From an uncultured Rhodospirillales bacterium (GTDB lineage: Bacteria > Pseudomonadota > Alphaproteobacteria > Reyranellales > Reyranellaceae): a stretch of DNA of 34,247 bases. Numbering within the stretch: the stretch's first letter is position 1; the number at the start of each line of letters is the position of its first letter. The notes under the pieces were generated by a model. That model saw only the letters and a list, made by a program, of their open reading frames with translations. It made no database searches and was not told the DNA's origin. Where the stretch lies: contig CAMFJT010000031.1 of NCBI GenBank assembly GCA_945957125.1, positions 1-34,247 of the forward strand. Direction: 5' to 3'. Of this stretch, positions 27,890 to 34,247 are shown in pieces. The position numbers were made by a program, and so were the translations under genes.

Positions 27890-29239
27890 GTGCCTTCCGC
27901 GACCGGAACGGAGCTGCCCCTCACGCACCCCGAGCTGCGCGAGTGCCTGGGCTGCGGCATGTTCCAGATCGTGCCGGCGCTGGGACCGGACCAGCGTGCC
28001 GACTGCGCGCGCTGCGGCAGCGGATTGCGCCGCACCCGCACCGATTCCCTCGGTCGCGGCATCGCGCTCAATGCCGCCACGCTGGTGCTGTTCGTGGTGC
28101 TCTGGACCACCATGCTGATGGAGGTCTCCACCGCCGGCATCGTGCACGATTCCACCCTCGCGTCCGGCCCGCTCGAATTGGTGCGGCACGGGCTGTGGCC
28201 CCTGGCGGTCATCGTGACGTTCACCACCGCGATCGCCCCGCTCGGCAAGTATGGCGGCATGCTCTACGTGCTGGTCGGCGCGCAGGCGCGCATACCGTTC
28301 CCCGCGCTCGCCCGGGTGTTCCGCTTCGCGCGCACCATGAGCATCTGGGCGATGCTGGAAGTGCTGTTGCTCGGCGTGTTCGTCGCCTTCACCAAGCTCG
28401 GCGACCTGGTCCATATCGAGGTCGGGCCGGCGGTCTGGGCGCTCGGGCTACTGACGGTCACCGCGCTATGGGCCGATACCGCGGTCGATCCCGACGCGGT
28501 CTGGGAGGCCATCGAGCGCAGCGGCCAGACGCGGGCGCCGTTGCCCGAGAATCGCTCCCTGGTTTTCCTTCCCGGCATGCTGGCGTGCGAGGCGTGCGGA
28601 CTGGTGGCGGCGCCGGGACACGATCATTCGGACGGTGGCGCGCACGGCTCGTGCCTGCGCTGCGGGGCGGCGATCCATCCGCGCAAGCCCGATGCACTCA
28701 ACCGCACCTGGGCCTACGTGATCGCCGCGACGATCCTCTACATCCCGGCCAACGTCTATCCGGTGCTGACCGTGATCCAGGCCGGATCGGGCCAACCCGC
28801 CACCATCCTCGACGGCGTCGCCGAGCTGATCGATTCGCGCATGTATCCGCTGGCCATCCTGGTTTTCTTCGCCAGCGTCATGGTGCCGGTGTTCAAGCTC
28901 GCCGGGCTGGCCGTCATGTTGCTGGCGGTGATGCTCGTGACCACCACGCTCGGCGCCCACCGCCTGCTACGCGAGCGCACCAAGCTCTATTACGTCGTCG
29001 CCTGGATCGGCCGCTGGTCGATGGTCGACATCTTCATGGAATCCCTGCTCGGCGCGCTGGTGCAGTTCGGCTCCGTCGTCAGCATCGCCCCCGGCATCGG
29101 CGCCGTCGCCTTCTGCGGCGTGGTGATCATCACCATCCTGGCCGCCGAATGCTTCGACCCAAGGATCATGTGGGACGCGGCGGGCGAGAACAAGCACCGG
29201 CCATGGCGCTACCTCAGGACGGGGAAGGTCTCGTCCTGA
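27890..29239 (+). CDS. pqiA: PqiA-like paraquat-inducible membrane protein
   Basis: A 449-residue inner-membrane protein with two PqiA domains, each about four membrane segments. Each half begins with a zinc-ribbon-like pair of Cys-x2-Cys: CLGCG and CARCG near residues 20-45, CEACG and CLRCG near 240-265. It is the membrane partner of the PqiB tube. Start GTG 27890 lies five bases after the pqiC stop. Gene order here is B-C-A rather than the A-B-C of E. coli. A 103-base gap separates it from the convergent enolase-family gene. Confidence 0.92.
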   Translation: MPSATGTELPLTHPELRECLGCGMFQIVPALGPDQRADCARCGSGLRRTRTDSLGRGIALNAATLVLFVVLWTTMLMEVSTAGIVHDSTLASGPLELVRHGLWPLAVIVTFTTAIAPLGKYGGMLYVLVGAQARIPFPALARVFRFARTMSIWAMLEVLLLGVFVAFTKLGDLVHIEVGPAVWALGLLTVTALWADTAVDPDAVWEAIERSGQTRAPLPENRSLVFLPGMLACEACGLVAAPGHDHSDGGAHGSCLRCGAAIHPRKPDALNRTWAYVIAATILYIPANVYPVLTVIQAGSGQPATILDGVAELIDSRMYPLAILVFFASVMVPVFKLAGLAVMLLAVMLVTTTLGAHRLLRERTKLYYVVAWIGRWSMVDIFMESLLGALVQFGSVVSIAPGIGAVAFCGVVIITILAAECFDPRIMWDAAGENKHRPWRYLRTGKVSS

Positions 29240-29342
29240 GAGCCCGTGAACCTTTCTGCCCAGCGCAGCACGGCGAGGCAAAGAGTTCGGCCCGTCGTAC
29301 GCGCTAGGCCAGACGTTCCAGCTGGAGTTCGCCCAGCAAGGC

Positions 29343-30470
29343 TCAACCGGCGAGATCGACCCGGCGGCGTGCCAGCATCGCCTCGTCGATCGTGAGGCCG
29401 AGCCCTGGCCCGTCCGGCACGGCCAGGCATCCGCCTTCAGGCCGCGGCGCGTCGACGAACGTGTCGGCGACACGCGACCAGCCGTCGGCAAGCTCGGCCG
29501 GCTTGGTGGCATGCATGACGGTCGACAGCACTTGGAGGTTGGCGGCGTTGCCGATCGACGGCTGGGTCTGATGCGGGACGAATTCGACGCCGTGGGCGTG
29601 GCAGAGCGCGGCGCACTGCATCAGGCCGGTCACGCCGCCCATCTTGACGATGTCGGGCTGGACCATGCGGACGCCGCTGTCGATCAGCGCGGCGACCGAT
29701 TGCAGCGTGTAGCACTGCTCGCCGGCCGACACGGTGATGTCCAGCCGCTGCGCGACCTCGCCCATCGCCTTGAAATGATAATATTCGACCGGTTCCTCGA
29801 ACCAGATGTAGCCGAGTTCCTCGAGCGCGCGCCCGACCCGGATCGCCGCGCCGATCGAGTAGCGGTTGTTGGCGTCGAACGCCAAGGGGTAGCCGTCGCC
29901 CACAAGCCGGCGCACCGCCTTCGCCTTGGCGATGTCTCCGGCGATGTCGCGATCGATCTCCGAGCGTGTGCCGTCCCAGCGGATCTTGATCGCCGACGGC
30001 TGTTCCGCCCGGAGCCGCGCCTCGACTGTCCGCACTACGCCATCGACGTCGCGGGCGGCATTGCCGCCGATCGAGGCGTAGAACGGGAGGCGCAGGCGCC
30101 ACGCGCCGCCGAGCAGCTTGTGGATCGGCTGCCGGAAGGCCTTCCCCTTGAGATCCCAGAGCGCAATGTCGACCGCCGCCAGGGCGCCGGTCACGATCCC
30201 GTCGGGGCCGAGCTTGATCAGCTTGTGCAGCAGGCGGTCGACGGTGACCGCGTGGTCGAGAACGTCGGTGCCGATCAGCGTGGGCGCCATGTCGCGCGCC
30301 ACGACGGCGAGAGACGCCACGCCGCCCTGCATTGGGGACGCCTCGCCGTAGCCGACCATTCCATCGGCATGGATGGCGACGACGGCGGTCGCCGCACCCA
30401 AGCCCGCTTCGACCGGCTGGGAGAGATCGCCCCAGCGGACCAGAAACGTCTCGACCCTGGCGATCTTCAT
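29343..30470 (-). CDS. Mandelate racemase/muconate lactonizing enzyme family protein
   Basis: A 375-residue enolase-superfamily enzyme. The capping domain is residues 1-125. The barrel has IKIRWDG (Lys162, Arg164), metal ligands Asp199 in FDANNRYS, Glu225 in WFEEP and Glu251 in SAGEQ, the Asp273 in QPDIVKMGG, and His300 in VPHQTQPSIG. A His general base together with the KxR pair suggests acid-sugar dehydration or epimerisation, but the substrate cannot be read from this. ATG 30470 follows the secB stop by 20 bases on the same strand. No sugar-catabolism genes are adjacent. Confidence 0.9.
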   Translation of the reverse strand: MKIARVETFLVRWGDLSQPVEAGLGAATAVVAIHADGMVGYGEASPMQGGVASLAVVARDMAPTLIGTDVLDHAVTVDRLLHKLIKLGPDGIVTGALAAVDIALWDLKGKAFRQPIHKLLGGAWRLRLPFYASIGGNAARDVDGVVRTVEARLRAEQPSAIKIRWDGTRSEIDRDIAGDIAKAKAVRRLVGDGYPLAFDANNRYSIGAAIRVGRALEELGYIWFEEPVEYYHFKAMGEVAQRLDITVSAGEQCYTLQSVAALIDSGVRMVQPDIVKMGGVTGLMQCAALCHAHGVEFVPHQTQPSIGNAANLQVLSTVMHATKPAELADGWSRVADTFVDAPRPEGGCLAVPDGPGLGLTIDEAMLARRRVDLAG

Positions 30471-30490
30471 GTCGGCTCGGGCGTCGCGCC

Positions 30491-31006
30491 TCAGGCGTGT
30501 CCGACCGGGCCGTCGCCGGTGATGCCGGGGATCTGGCCCTTGCTCGCCTCGAGCTGCTGGCGATAGAGCGCCACGAAATCGACCGGGGCGATGTTGAGCG
30601 GCGGGAAGCCGGCCTCGCGCGTGGCGTTGGCGACGATGGCGCGGGCGAACGGGAACAGCAGCCGCGGCGTCTCGATCAGCAGCAGCGGGCCGAATGCGTC
30701 CTGCGGCACCTCGCCCAGGGTCACCGTGCCGGCATAGACCAGCTCGAGCACGAACAGCGGCTCCTTCTCGGGCGTCACCGCCGTAGCCTCGATGGTCAGC
30801 GTGACCTCGAAGGTCTTGGTCTCGAACTGACGGGTCGCGACGTTCACGTTGAGCGTGAGCTGCGGCTGCTTCTGCTCGATCAGGCTCTGCGGCGCGCGCG
30901 GATTCTCGAAGCTCAGATCCTTGATGTACTGGCCGTGCAGGGTCAGCGGGCTGGCGGGAGCCGGTTGCGGCGGCGGGGTGGGGACGGAAGACGGGGGGAT
31001 CGACAT
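30491..31006 (-). CDS. secB: Protein-export chaperone SecB
   Basis: A 171-residue SecB, keeping preproteins unfolded for SecA. The core begins HGQYIKDLSFENPRAPQ, followed by VNVATRQFETKTFEVTLTIEA, FVLELVYAG, LLLIETPRLLFPFAR and NATREAGFPPLNIAPVDFVALY, all family signatures. The Pro-rich N-terminal tail (residues 5-20) is an alphaproteobacterial feature. ATG 31006 is chosen because it leaves the usual short tail. In many alphaproteobacteria secB faces dnaQ; here the pqi operon and an enolase-family gene lie between. Confidence 0.96.
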   Translation of the reverse strand: MSIPPSSVPTPPPQPAPASPLTLHGQYIKDLSFENPRAPQSLIEQKQPQLTLNVNVATRQFETKTFEVTLTIEATAVTPEKEPLFVLELVYAGTVTLGEVPQDAFGPLLLIETPRLLFPFARAIVANATREAGFPPLNIAPVDFVALYRQQLEASKGQIPGITGDGPVGHA

Positions 31007-31094
31007 GGCTGGGGCGGTACCATGCACGGCAGGGCTGCACAAGGCGCAGGCAGGCCGCGCTCCCCGGCAATTGCAAAGGAGGGGGGCCGGCGCG

Positions 31095-31919
31095 ATGATG
31101 AAATCCATGGAGCATGGAAGTTTGCGCCCGCTGATCGGCGTGTCGGCCTGCCTGAAGGACGGCGGCCGTGGCTGGGTTCATTCGGTCGGCGACAAGTATG
31201 TGCAGGCGGCGATCCGCGCCGTCGGGGGCCTGCCGGTCATCATTCCAGCCTTCGGCCGCGAATTCGACGACCGGGGCATGACCGAGGCGCTCGACCGGCT
31301 GCTCGGCCACATGGACGGGCTGCTGCTGACCGGCAGCCCTTCCAATGTCGAGCCGCATCACTATGAGGGCGAGCCGAGCCGCGCCGGCACCGCGCACGAT
31401 GCCGCGCGCGATGCCACCACCCTGCCGCTGATCCGGCACGCGATCGACCGTGCCGTGCCGCTGATCGCGATCTGCCGCGGCGCGCAGGAGGTGAACGTGG
31501 CGCTGGGCGGCACCCTCCACCAGCTCGTGCACGAGGTGCCCGGCCGGCGCGATCATCGCTCGCCCAAGACGCAGGATACCGACGTCAACTATGCGCTGGC
31601 CCACGACATCGAGATCGTCGAAGGCGGGCTGCTTCACCGCCTCGCAGGCGCGCGTCGGGCAACGGTGAATTCGCTCCACGCCCAGGGGGTCGACAGGCTG
31701 GCGCCGCGCGCACGCCTCGAGGCCGTCGCCGACGACGGCCAGGTCGAGGCCTTCAGCGTGCCCGATGCGCCGGCCTTCGCGCTGGCGCTGCAATGGCATC
31801 CCGAGCATCGGGTGCTGGAGAACCCTCTGTCGATGAAGCTGTTCGCGGGGTTCTCCGAAGCCTGCCACGCGCGGGCCGCGCAACGGCTCGGCCTGTCGCT
31901 GCGCGCGGCCGCCGAATAG
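31095..31919 (+). CDS. Gamma-glutamyl hydrolase family protein (class I glutamine amidotransferase-like, PuuD-type)
   Basis: A 274-residue peptidase C26 family enzyme. Catalytic Cys127 sits in LIAICRGAQEVNVALGG, and His235/Glu237 in LQWHPEHR complete the triad. GLLLTGSPSNVEPHHYEG is the conserved oxyanion/substrate region of PuuD-like hydrolases. Family members cleave gamma-glutamyl amides such as gamma-glutamyl-GABA in the cytosol. AAAGGAGG lies about 11 bases before ATG 31095; ATG 31098 is equally possible. It is followed after 8 bases by a cupin dioxygenase gene, so the two probably work in one pathway. Confidence 0.9.
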   Translation: MMKSMEHGSLRPLIGVSACLKDGGRGWVHSVGDKYVQAAIRAVGGLPVIIPAFGREFDDRGMTEALDRLLGHMDGLLLTGSPSNVEPHHYEGEPSRAGTAHDAARDATTLPLIRHAIDRAVPLIAICRGAQEVNVALGGTLHQLVHEVPGRRDHRSPKTQDTDVNYALAHDIEIVEGGLLHRLAGARRATVNSLHAQGVDRLAPRARLEAVADDGQVEAFSVPDAPAFALALQWHPEHRVLENPLSMKLFAGFSEACHARAAQRLGLSLRAAAE

Positions 31920-31927
31920 GACGGATC

Positions 31928-32965
31928 ATGGACGGCACCCCCACGCGCAACAACGCCCGCCGCGATTTCTACGAGCGCATCGGCGGGCTCTCGATGGCGC
32001 CGCTCTGGGAATCGTTGCACCAGCTCGTGCCCCCTGCGCCGGCGCCGAAATACGTGCCGGCGGCGTGGGACTACGACAAGGTGCGGCCGTTCCTGATGGA
32101 GTCCGGCTCGCTGATCACCGCCAAGGAAGCGGTGCGCCGCGTGCTGATCCTGGAGAATCCGGCCATGCCGGGCAGCGCCTGCATCACGCCGACGCTTTAT
32201 GCCGGCCTGCAGCTCATCCTGCCGGGCGAGGTCGCCCCGGCGCATCGCCATACCCAGTCGGCGCTGCGTTTCATCGTCGAGGGCGAGGGCGCCTATACCG
32301 CCGTCGACGGCGAGCGCACGATCATGCATGAGGGCGACTTCGTGATCACGCCGACCTGGACGTGGCACGATCACGGCAATGATTCGTCCAGGCCAATGGT
32401 ATGGCTCGACGGGCTCGACATCCCGCTGGTCGCGATGTTCAACGCCGGCTTCGCCGAGCCTGGCGCCGAGGACGAGCAGGCGGTGACGGTGCCCGAGGGC
32501 ACGTCGGAGGCGAGGTTCGCAAGCGGCCTGCTGCCGGTCGACTGGAAGCCGGCGAAGCAGACCTCGCCGATCTTCAACTACCCCTATGCGCGGACTCGGG
32601 AGGCGCTGGCCGGGTTGGCCAAGGCCGGTCCGCCGGACGCCTGCCACGGCTACAAGCTGCGCTACGTGAACCCCGCCAGCGGCGGCGCGCCGATCGCGAC
32701 CATGGGCACCTATATGCAGCTCCTGCCGGCGGGCTTCGAGACCGCGCCTTACCGCAGCACCGACGGCACGGTTTTCTCGGTGGTCGAAGGCGAGGGCGAG
32801 AGCATCGTCGGCGACAAGCTCCTGCGCTGGAAGAAGCGCGACCATTTCGTGGTCCCGAGCTGGGCGAAGGTCGTGCACAGACCGTCGGGCGAGGCGGTCC
32901 TGTTCTCCTTCTCCGACCGCCCGGTCCAGGAGAGGCTCGACCTCTGGCGCGAGCAGCGTTCCTAG
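31928..32965 (+). CDS. Gentisate 1,2-dioxygenase-like bicupin
   Basis: A 345-residue bicupin. The first cupin carries the metal site HRHTQSALRFIVEGEG (His106, His108) and His147/His149 in WTWHDHG. The second cupin (from about 240, GTYMQLLPAGFETAPYRSTD to HFVVPSWAKVVHR) has lost most of the first histidine pair, as in gentisate dioxygenases. By family it opens gentisate or a related hydroxybenzoate between C1 and C2 with Fe(II) and oxygen. No maleylpyruvate isomerase or fumarylpyruvate hydrolase gene is adjacent. A GGACGG site precedes ATG 31928. The palindromic repeat copy 2 begins seven bases after its stop. Confidence 0.88.
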   Translation: MDGTPTRNNARRDFYERIGGLSMAPLWESLHQLVPPAPAPKYVPAAWDYDKVRPFLMESGSLITAKEAVRRVLILENPAMPGSACITPTLYAGLQLILPGEVAPAHRHTQSALRFIVEGEGAYTAVDGERTIMHEGDFVITPTWTWHDHGNDSSRPMVWLDGLDIPLVAMFNAGFAEPGAEDEQAVTVPEGTSEARFASGLLPVDWKPAKQTSPIFNYPYARTREALAGLAKAGPPDACHGYKLRYVNPASGGAPIATMGTYMQLLPAGFETAPYRSTDGTVFSVVEGEGESIVGDKLLRWKKRDHFVVPSWAKVVHRPSGEAVLFSFSDRPVQERLDLWREQRS

Positions 32966-32971
32966 ATTTTT

Positions 32972-33036
32972 GCTGGGACCGCGCCGCTCCGTGGCGCTCA
33001 TCACGCATGAGCGCCACGGAGTGGCGCGGTCCCAGC
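32972..33036. repeat. 65-base palindromic repeat, copy 2, between convergent genes
   Basis: Arms 32972-32997 and 33011-33036 pair over 26 bases with one G-T wobble at 32986, around a 13-base loop (TCATCACGCATGA) whose TCAT/ATGA ends extend the stem. Length and arms match copy 1 in proA; the right arm is identical and the left differs at one base. It lies between the convergent cupin and lipoprotein genes. No T-run follows on either strand, so a terminator role is possible but not of the classical type. Confidence 0.95.
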
Positions 33037-33047
33037 GATGAAAGCTT

Positions 33048-33413
33048 TCAGGCGCTGCGTTTCTGGGCGGCGACGGAGCCGGCGCACTGGTCGGTCGGGA
33101 TCGGTCGCATCTGCGGATCGTAGGCGTCGGCATACTGTGCCTGCGTGCCGCTCACGTAGACGAACAGCACGCAACCATCGGAACTGTAGCGCAGCACCCG
33201 GGTCGAGGCGTCGCGCCGGTCGAGCTTGGGCGGCCCGAACGTGGCGGCGAGCTGGCGCTCGTCCATGCCCTTGATCTGGCTCACCGGGATCGCGCGGCCC
33301 GGATTGGCGGAACGGAAGACGCCGGTCTCGCCGGTGAGAGAATATTGTGGGGCCGATTCGACGCAGCCCGCGAGCAGGAAGGCGGCCAGCGCCCACCGGA
33401 GTGCCGGTATCAT
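33048..33413 (-). CDS. Small lipoprotein of unknown function
   Basis: A 121-residue protein starting MIPALRWALAAFLLAGCVES, a lipoprotein signal with lipobox LAGC. The mature part contains GRAIPVSQIKGMDERQLAATFGPP and LRYSSDGCVLFVYVSG. The DERQLAATFGPPKLDRR-x-x-x-x-R-x-LRY pattern resembles the SmpA/OmlA-like beta-sheet lipoproteins, suggesting an envelope role; this is weak inference. GGAGG lies very close to ATG 33413. The start is supported by the signal sequence. Its upstream neighbour on the same strand, the EI24-like gene, ends 10 bases away. Confidence 0.8.
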   Translation of the reverse strand: MIPALRWALAAFLLAGCVESAPQYSLTGETGVFRSANPGRAIPVSQIKGMDERQLAATFGPPKLDRRDASTRVLRYSSDGCVLFVYVSGTQAQYADAYDPQMRPIPTDQCAGSVAAQKRSA

Positions 33414-33423
33414 GCCTCCGAGA

Positions 33424-34137
33424 TTAGCGCTGACCGGCGGGCGGGCGAAAGGGCAAGCCGGGGCCGTCGGGCGGCTTGAGCGTTTGTGCCACATGCACCA
33501 TCGCTGCCGTCCCCAGCACCGGCACGATCAGGTTGAGGATCGGGATCGTGCCGAGGAAGACGATGACCACGCCGGTCGCCCACAGAACCCAGCCGTTGGC
33601 CTTGCGCCAGGCCTTGACCTCGGCCGGGTTGCGCCGGCGCAGTGCCACCTGCTCGTAGTACATCCGCCCGGTCAGCCAGCCGTTGATGCCGTAGAACAGC
33701 ACCGCGCCCAGGCCGGCGACGAAGATCGCCACGATGTAGAACGGCAGCATCAAAAGGTTCAGCACGATCACCGCGACTAGGAACACCAGCCCGGTCCAGA
33801 TCCCGGTCCAGATCGGGATGCCGCGCGCCGGCCCGAGATGGGGATAGTGCTTGGTCTCCACGATGTCGGCGATGCGCTCCATGAAGATCGAGATCACGAT
33901 GCCGAAGCTCGCCGGGAACAGCATCAGCGCCAGCACCGTGACGGCCGCGCCGCCCAGCCACTGGATCAGGCCGTCGATCCAGCCGCTGTCGACATGCGCA
34001 TAGCGCTGCAGCGCCCACCAGGCGATCACGCCGATCGCGACCTGCAGCACCACAGACAGCGCCAGCGACTGCCAGATGACGACCCGCAGCTTGGGATCGC
34101 CGAGCTGGGCGATCGCGAGCTCGAACGCCCGGATCAT
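33424..34137 (-). CDS. EI24/CysZ-like multi-pass membrane protein
   Basis: A 237-residue inner-membrane protein with about four to six hydrophobic segments (near 25-45, 68-95, 125-165, 205-225). MIRAFELAIAQLGDPKL and the RNPAEVKAWRKANGW plus IPILNLIVPVLGTAAMVHV segments are characteristic of EI24-domain proteins, a family that includes the sulfate transporter CysZ. Transport function here is not shown. ATG 34137 is chosen because the frame beyond it runs into the low-complexity G/C sequence at the window edge. The true upstream region is lost. Confidence 0.88.
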   Translation of the reverse strand: MIRAFELAIAQLGDPKLRVVIWQSLALSVVLQVAIGVIAWWALQRYAHVDSGWIDGLIQWLGGAAVTVLALMLFPASFGIVISIFMERIADIVETKHYPHLGPARGIPIWTGIWTGLVFLVAVIVLNLLMLPFYIVAIFVAGLGAVLFYGINGWLTGRMYYEQVALRRRNPAEVKAWRKANGWVLWATGVVIVFLGTIPILNLIVPVLGTAAMVHVAQTLKPPDGPGLPFRPPAGQR

Positions 34138-34140
34138 GGC

Positions 34141-34247
34141 TGGGGGCGCGGGCCGGCCCGGGGGGGGGGGGTGGGCGCCCCACGGCCCCCCCCAGGGGAG
34201 GGGCGGCCCCCCCCCCCCCCCAACCACACGCCCCCCCCGGGCCCGCC
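34141..34247. other. Low-complexity G/C sequence at contig end, probable artefact
   Basis: The last 107 bases are dominated by runs of 8-15 G or C (for example 12 Gs near 34159-34170 and 15 Cs near 34207-34221) with few other bases. Nothing comparable occurs elsewhere in the window. This looks like failed sequencing or assembly at a contig end rather than genomic sequence. Confidence 0.75.

Noticed and set aside
29343..31883. A single 846-codon minus-strand frame suggesting a fusion of secB-region and enolase-family sequence
   Set aside because: The part beyond 30470 is out of frame with secB and antisense to the hydrolase gene; only 29343-30470 encodes a real protein.

Overview
The window is strongly GC-rich and comes from an alphaproteobacterium. 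The translation/proline cluster rplU-rpmA-obgE-proB-proA-nadD-rsfS-rlmH, followed by gpmI, ctpA, a divergent polysaccharide deacetylase and rppH, has a typical alphaproteobacterial arrangement. The presence of glnS together with these genes would fit a Rhodospirillales/Reyranella-like lineage, but the sequence alone does not fix the genus. The last ~100 bases are degenerate G/C runs that look like a contig end.

Layout. (a) 1-7770, plus strand: an arsenic resistance island. It runs from the tail of a probable arsenate reductase through an ArsJ-associated GAPDH, the ArsJ organoarsenical exporter and the ACR3 arsenite exporter. An ArsR repressor with its own operator/promoter follows, then a flavoprotein with a cysteine-paired tail and two MFS transporters. 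(b) 7846-11531, minus strand: a MaoC/NodN-like hydratase, GlnRS and an MFS transporter. (c) 11568-12431: a gene-poor stretch, tRNA-Ser(CGA) on the minus strand and the leader of rplU. (d) 12432-18083, plus strand: rplU-rpmA, a terminator with a competing upstream hairpin, then tightly overlapping obgE-proB-proA-nadD/rsfS-rlmH. (e) 18086-18657, minus strand: a DUF4160-DUF2442 pair. (f) 18747-25560, plus strand: a secreted protein, gpmI, ctpA, divergent polysaccharide deacetylase, rppH, coaE, dnaQ. (g) 25675-29239: a PqiB-PqiC-PqiA (MCE) lipid-transport operon. (h) 29343-31006, minus strand: an enolase-superfamily enzyme and secB. (i) 31095-32965, plus strand: a class I glutamine amidotransferase-like hydrolase and a gentisate-dioxygenase-like cupin. 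(j) 33048-34137, minus strand: a small lipoprotein and an EI24/CysZ-like membrane protein.

How genes work together. In the ars island arsenate can take two routes: reduction and ACR3 export, or GAPDH conversion to 1-arseno-3-phosphoglycerate and ArsJ export. The three genes after arsR extend this cluster with an uncharacterised redox/efflux arm. The obgE-rlmH block is translationally coupled through 4-base start/stop overlaps and includes an unbroken nadD-rsfS reading frame.

The most unusual observation is a 65-nt near-perfect palindrome found twice. One copy (15265-15329) lies inside the proA reading frame and is translated as an N-terminal insertion. The other (32972-33036) lies between convergent genes. 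Each arm can also fold alone, so the element resembles a REP/BIME-type pair and behaves, in proA, like the protein-coding palindromic elements known from Rickettsia.
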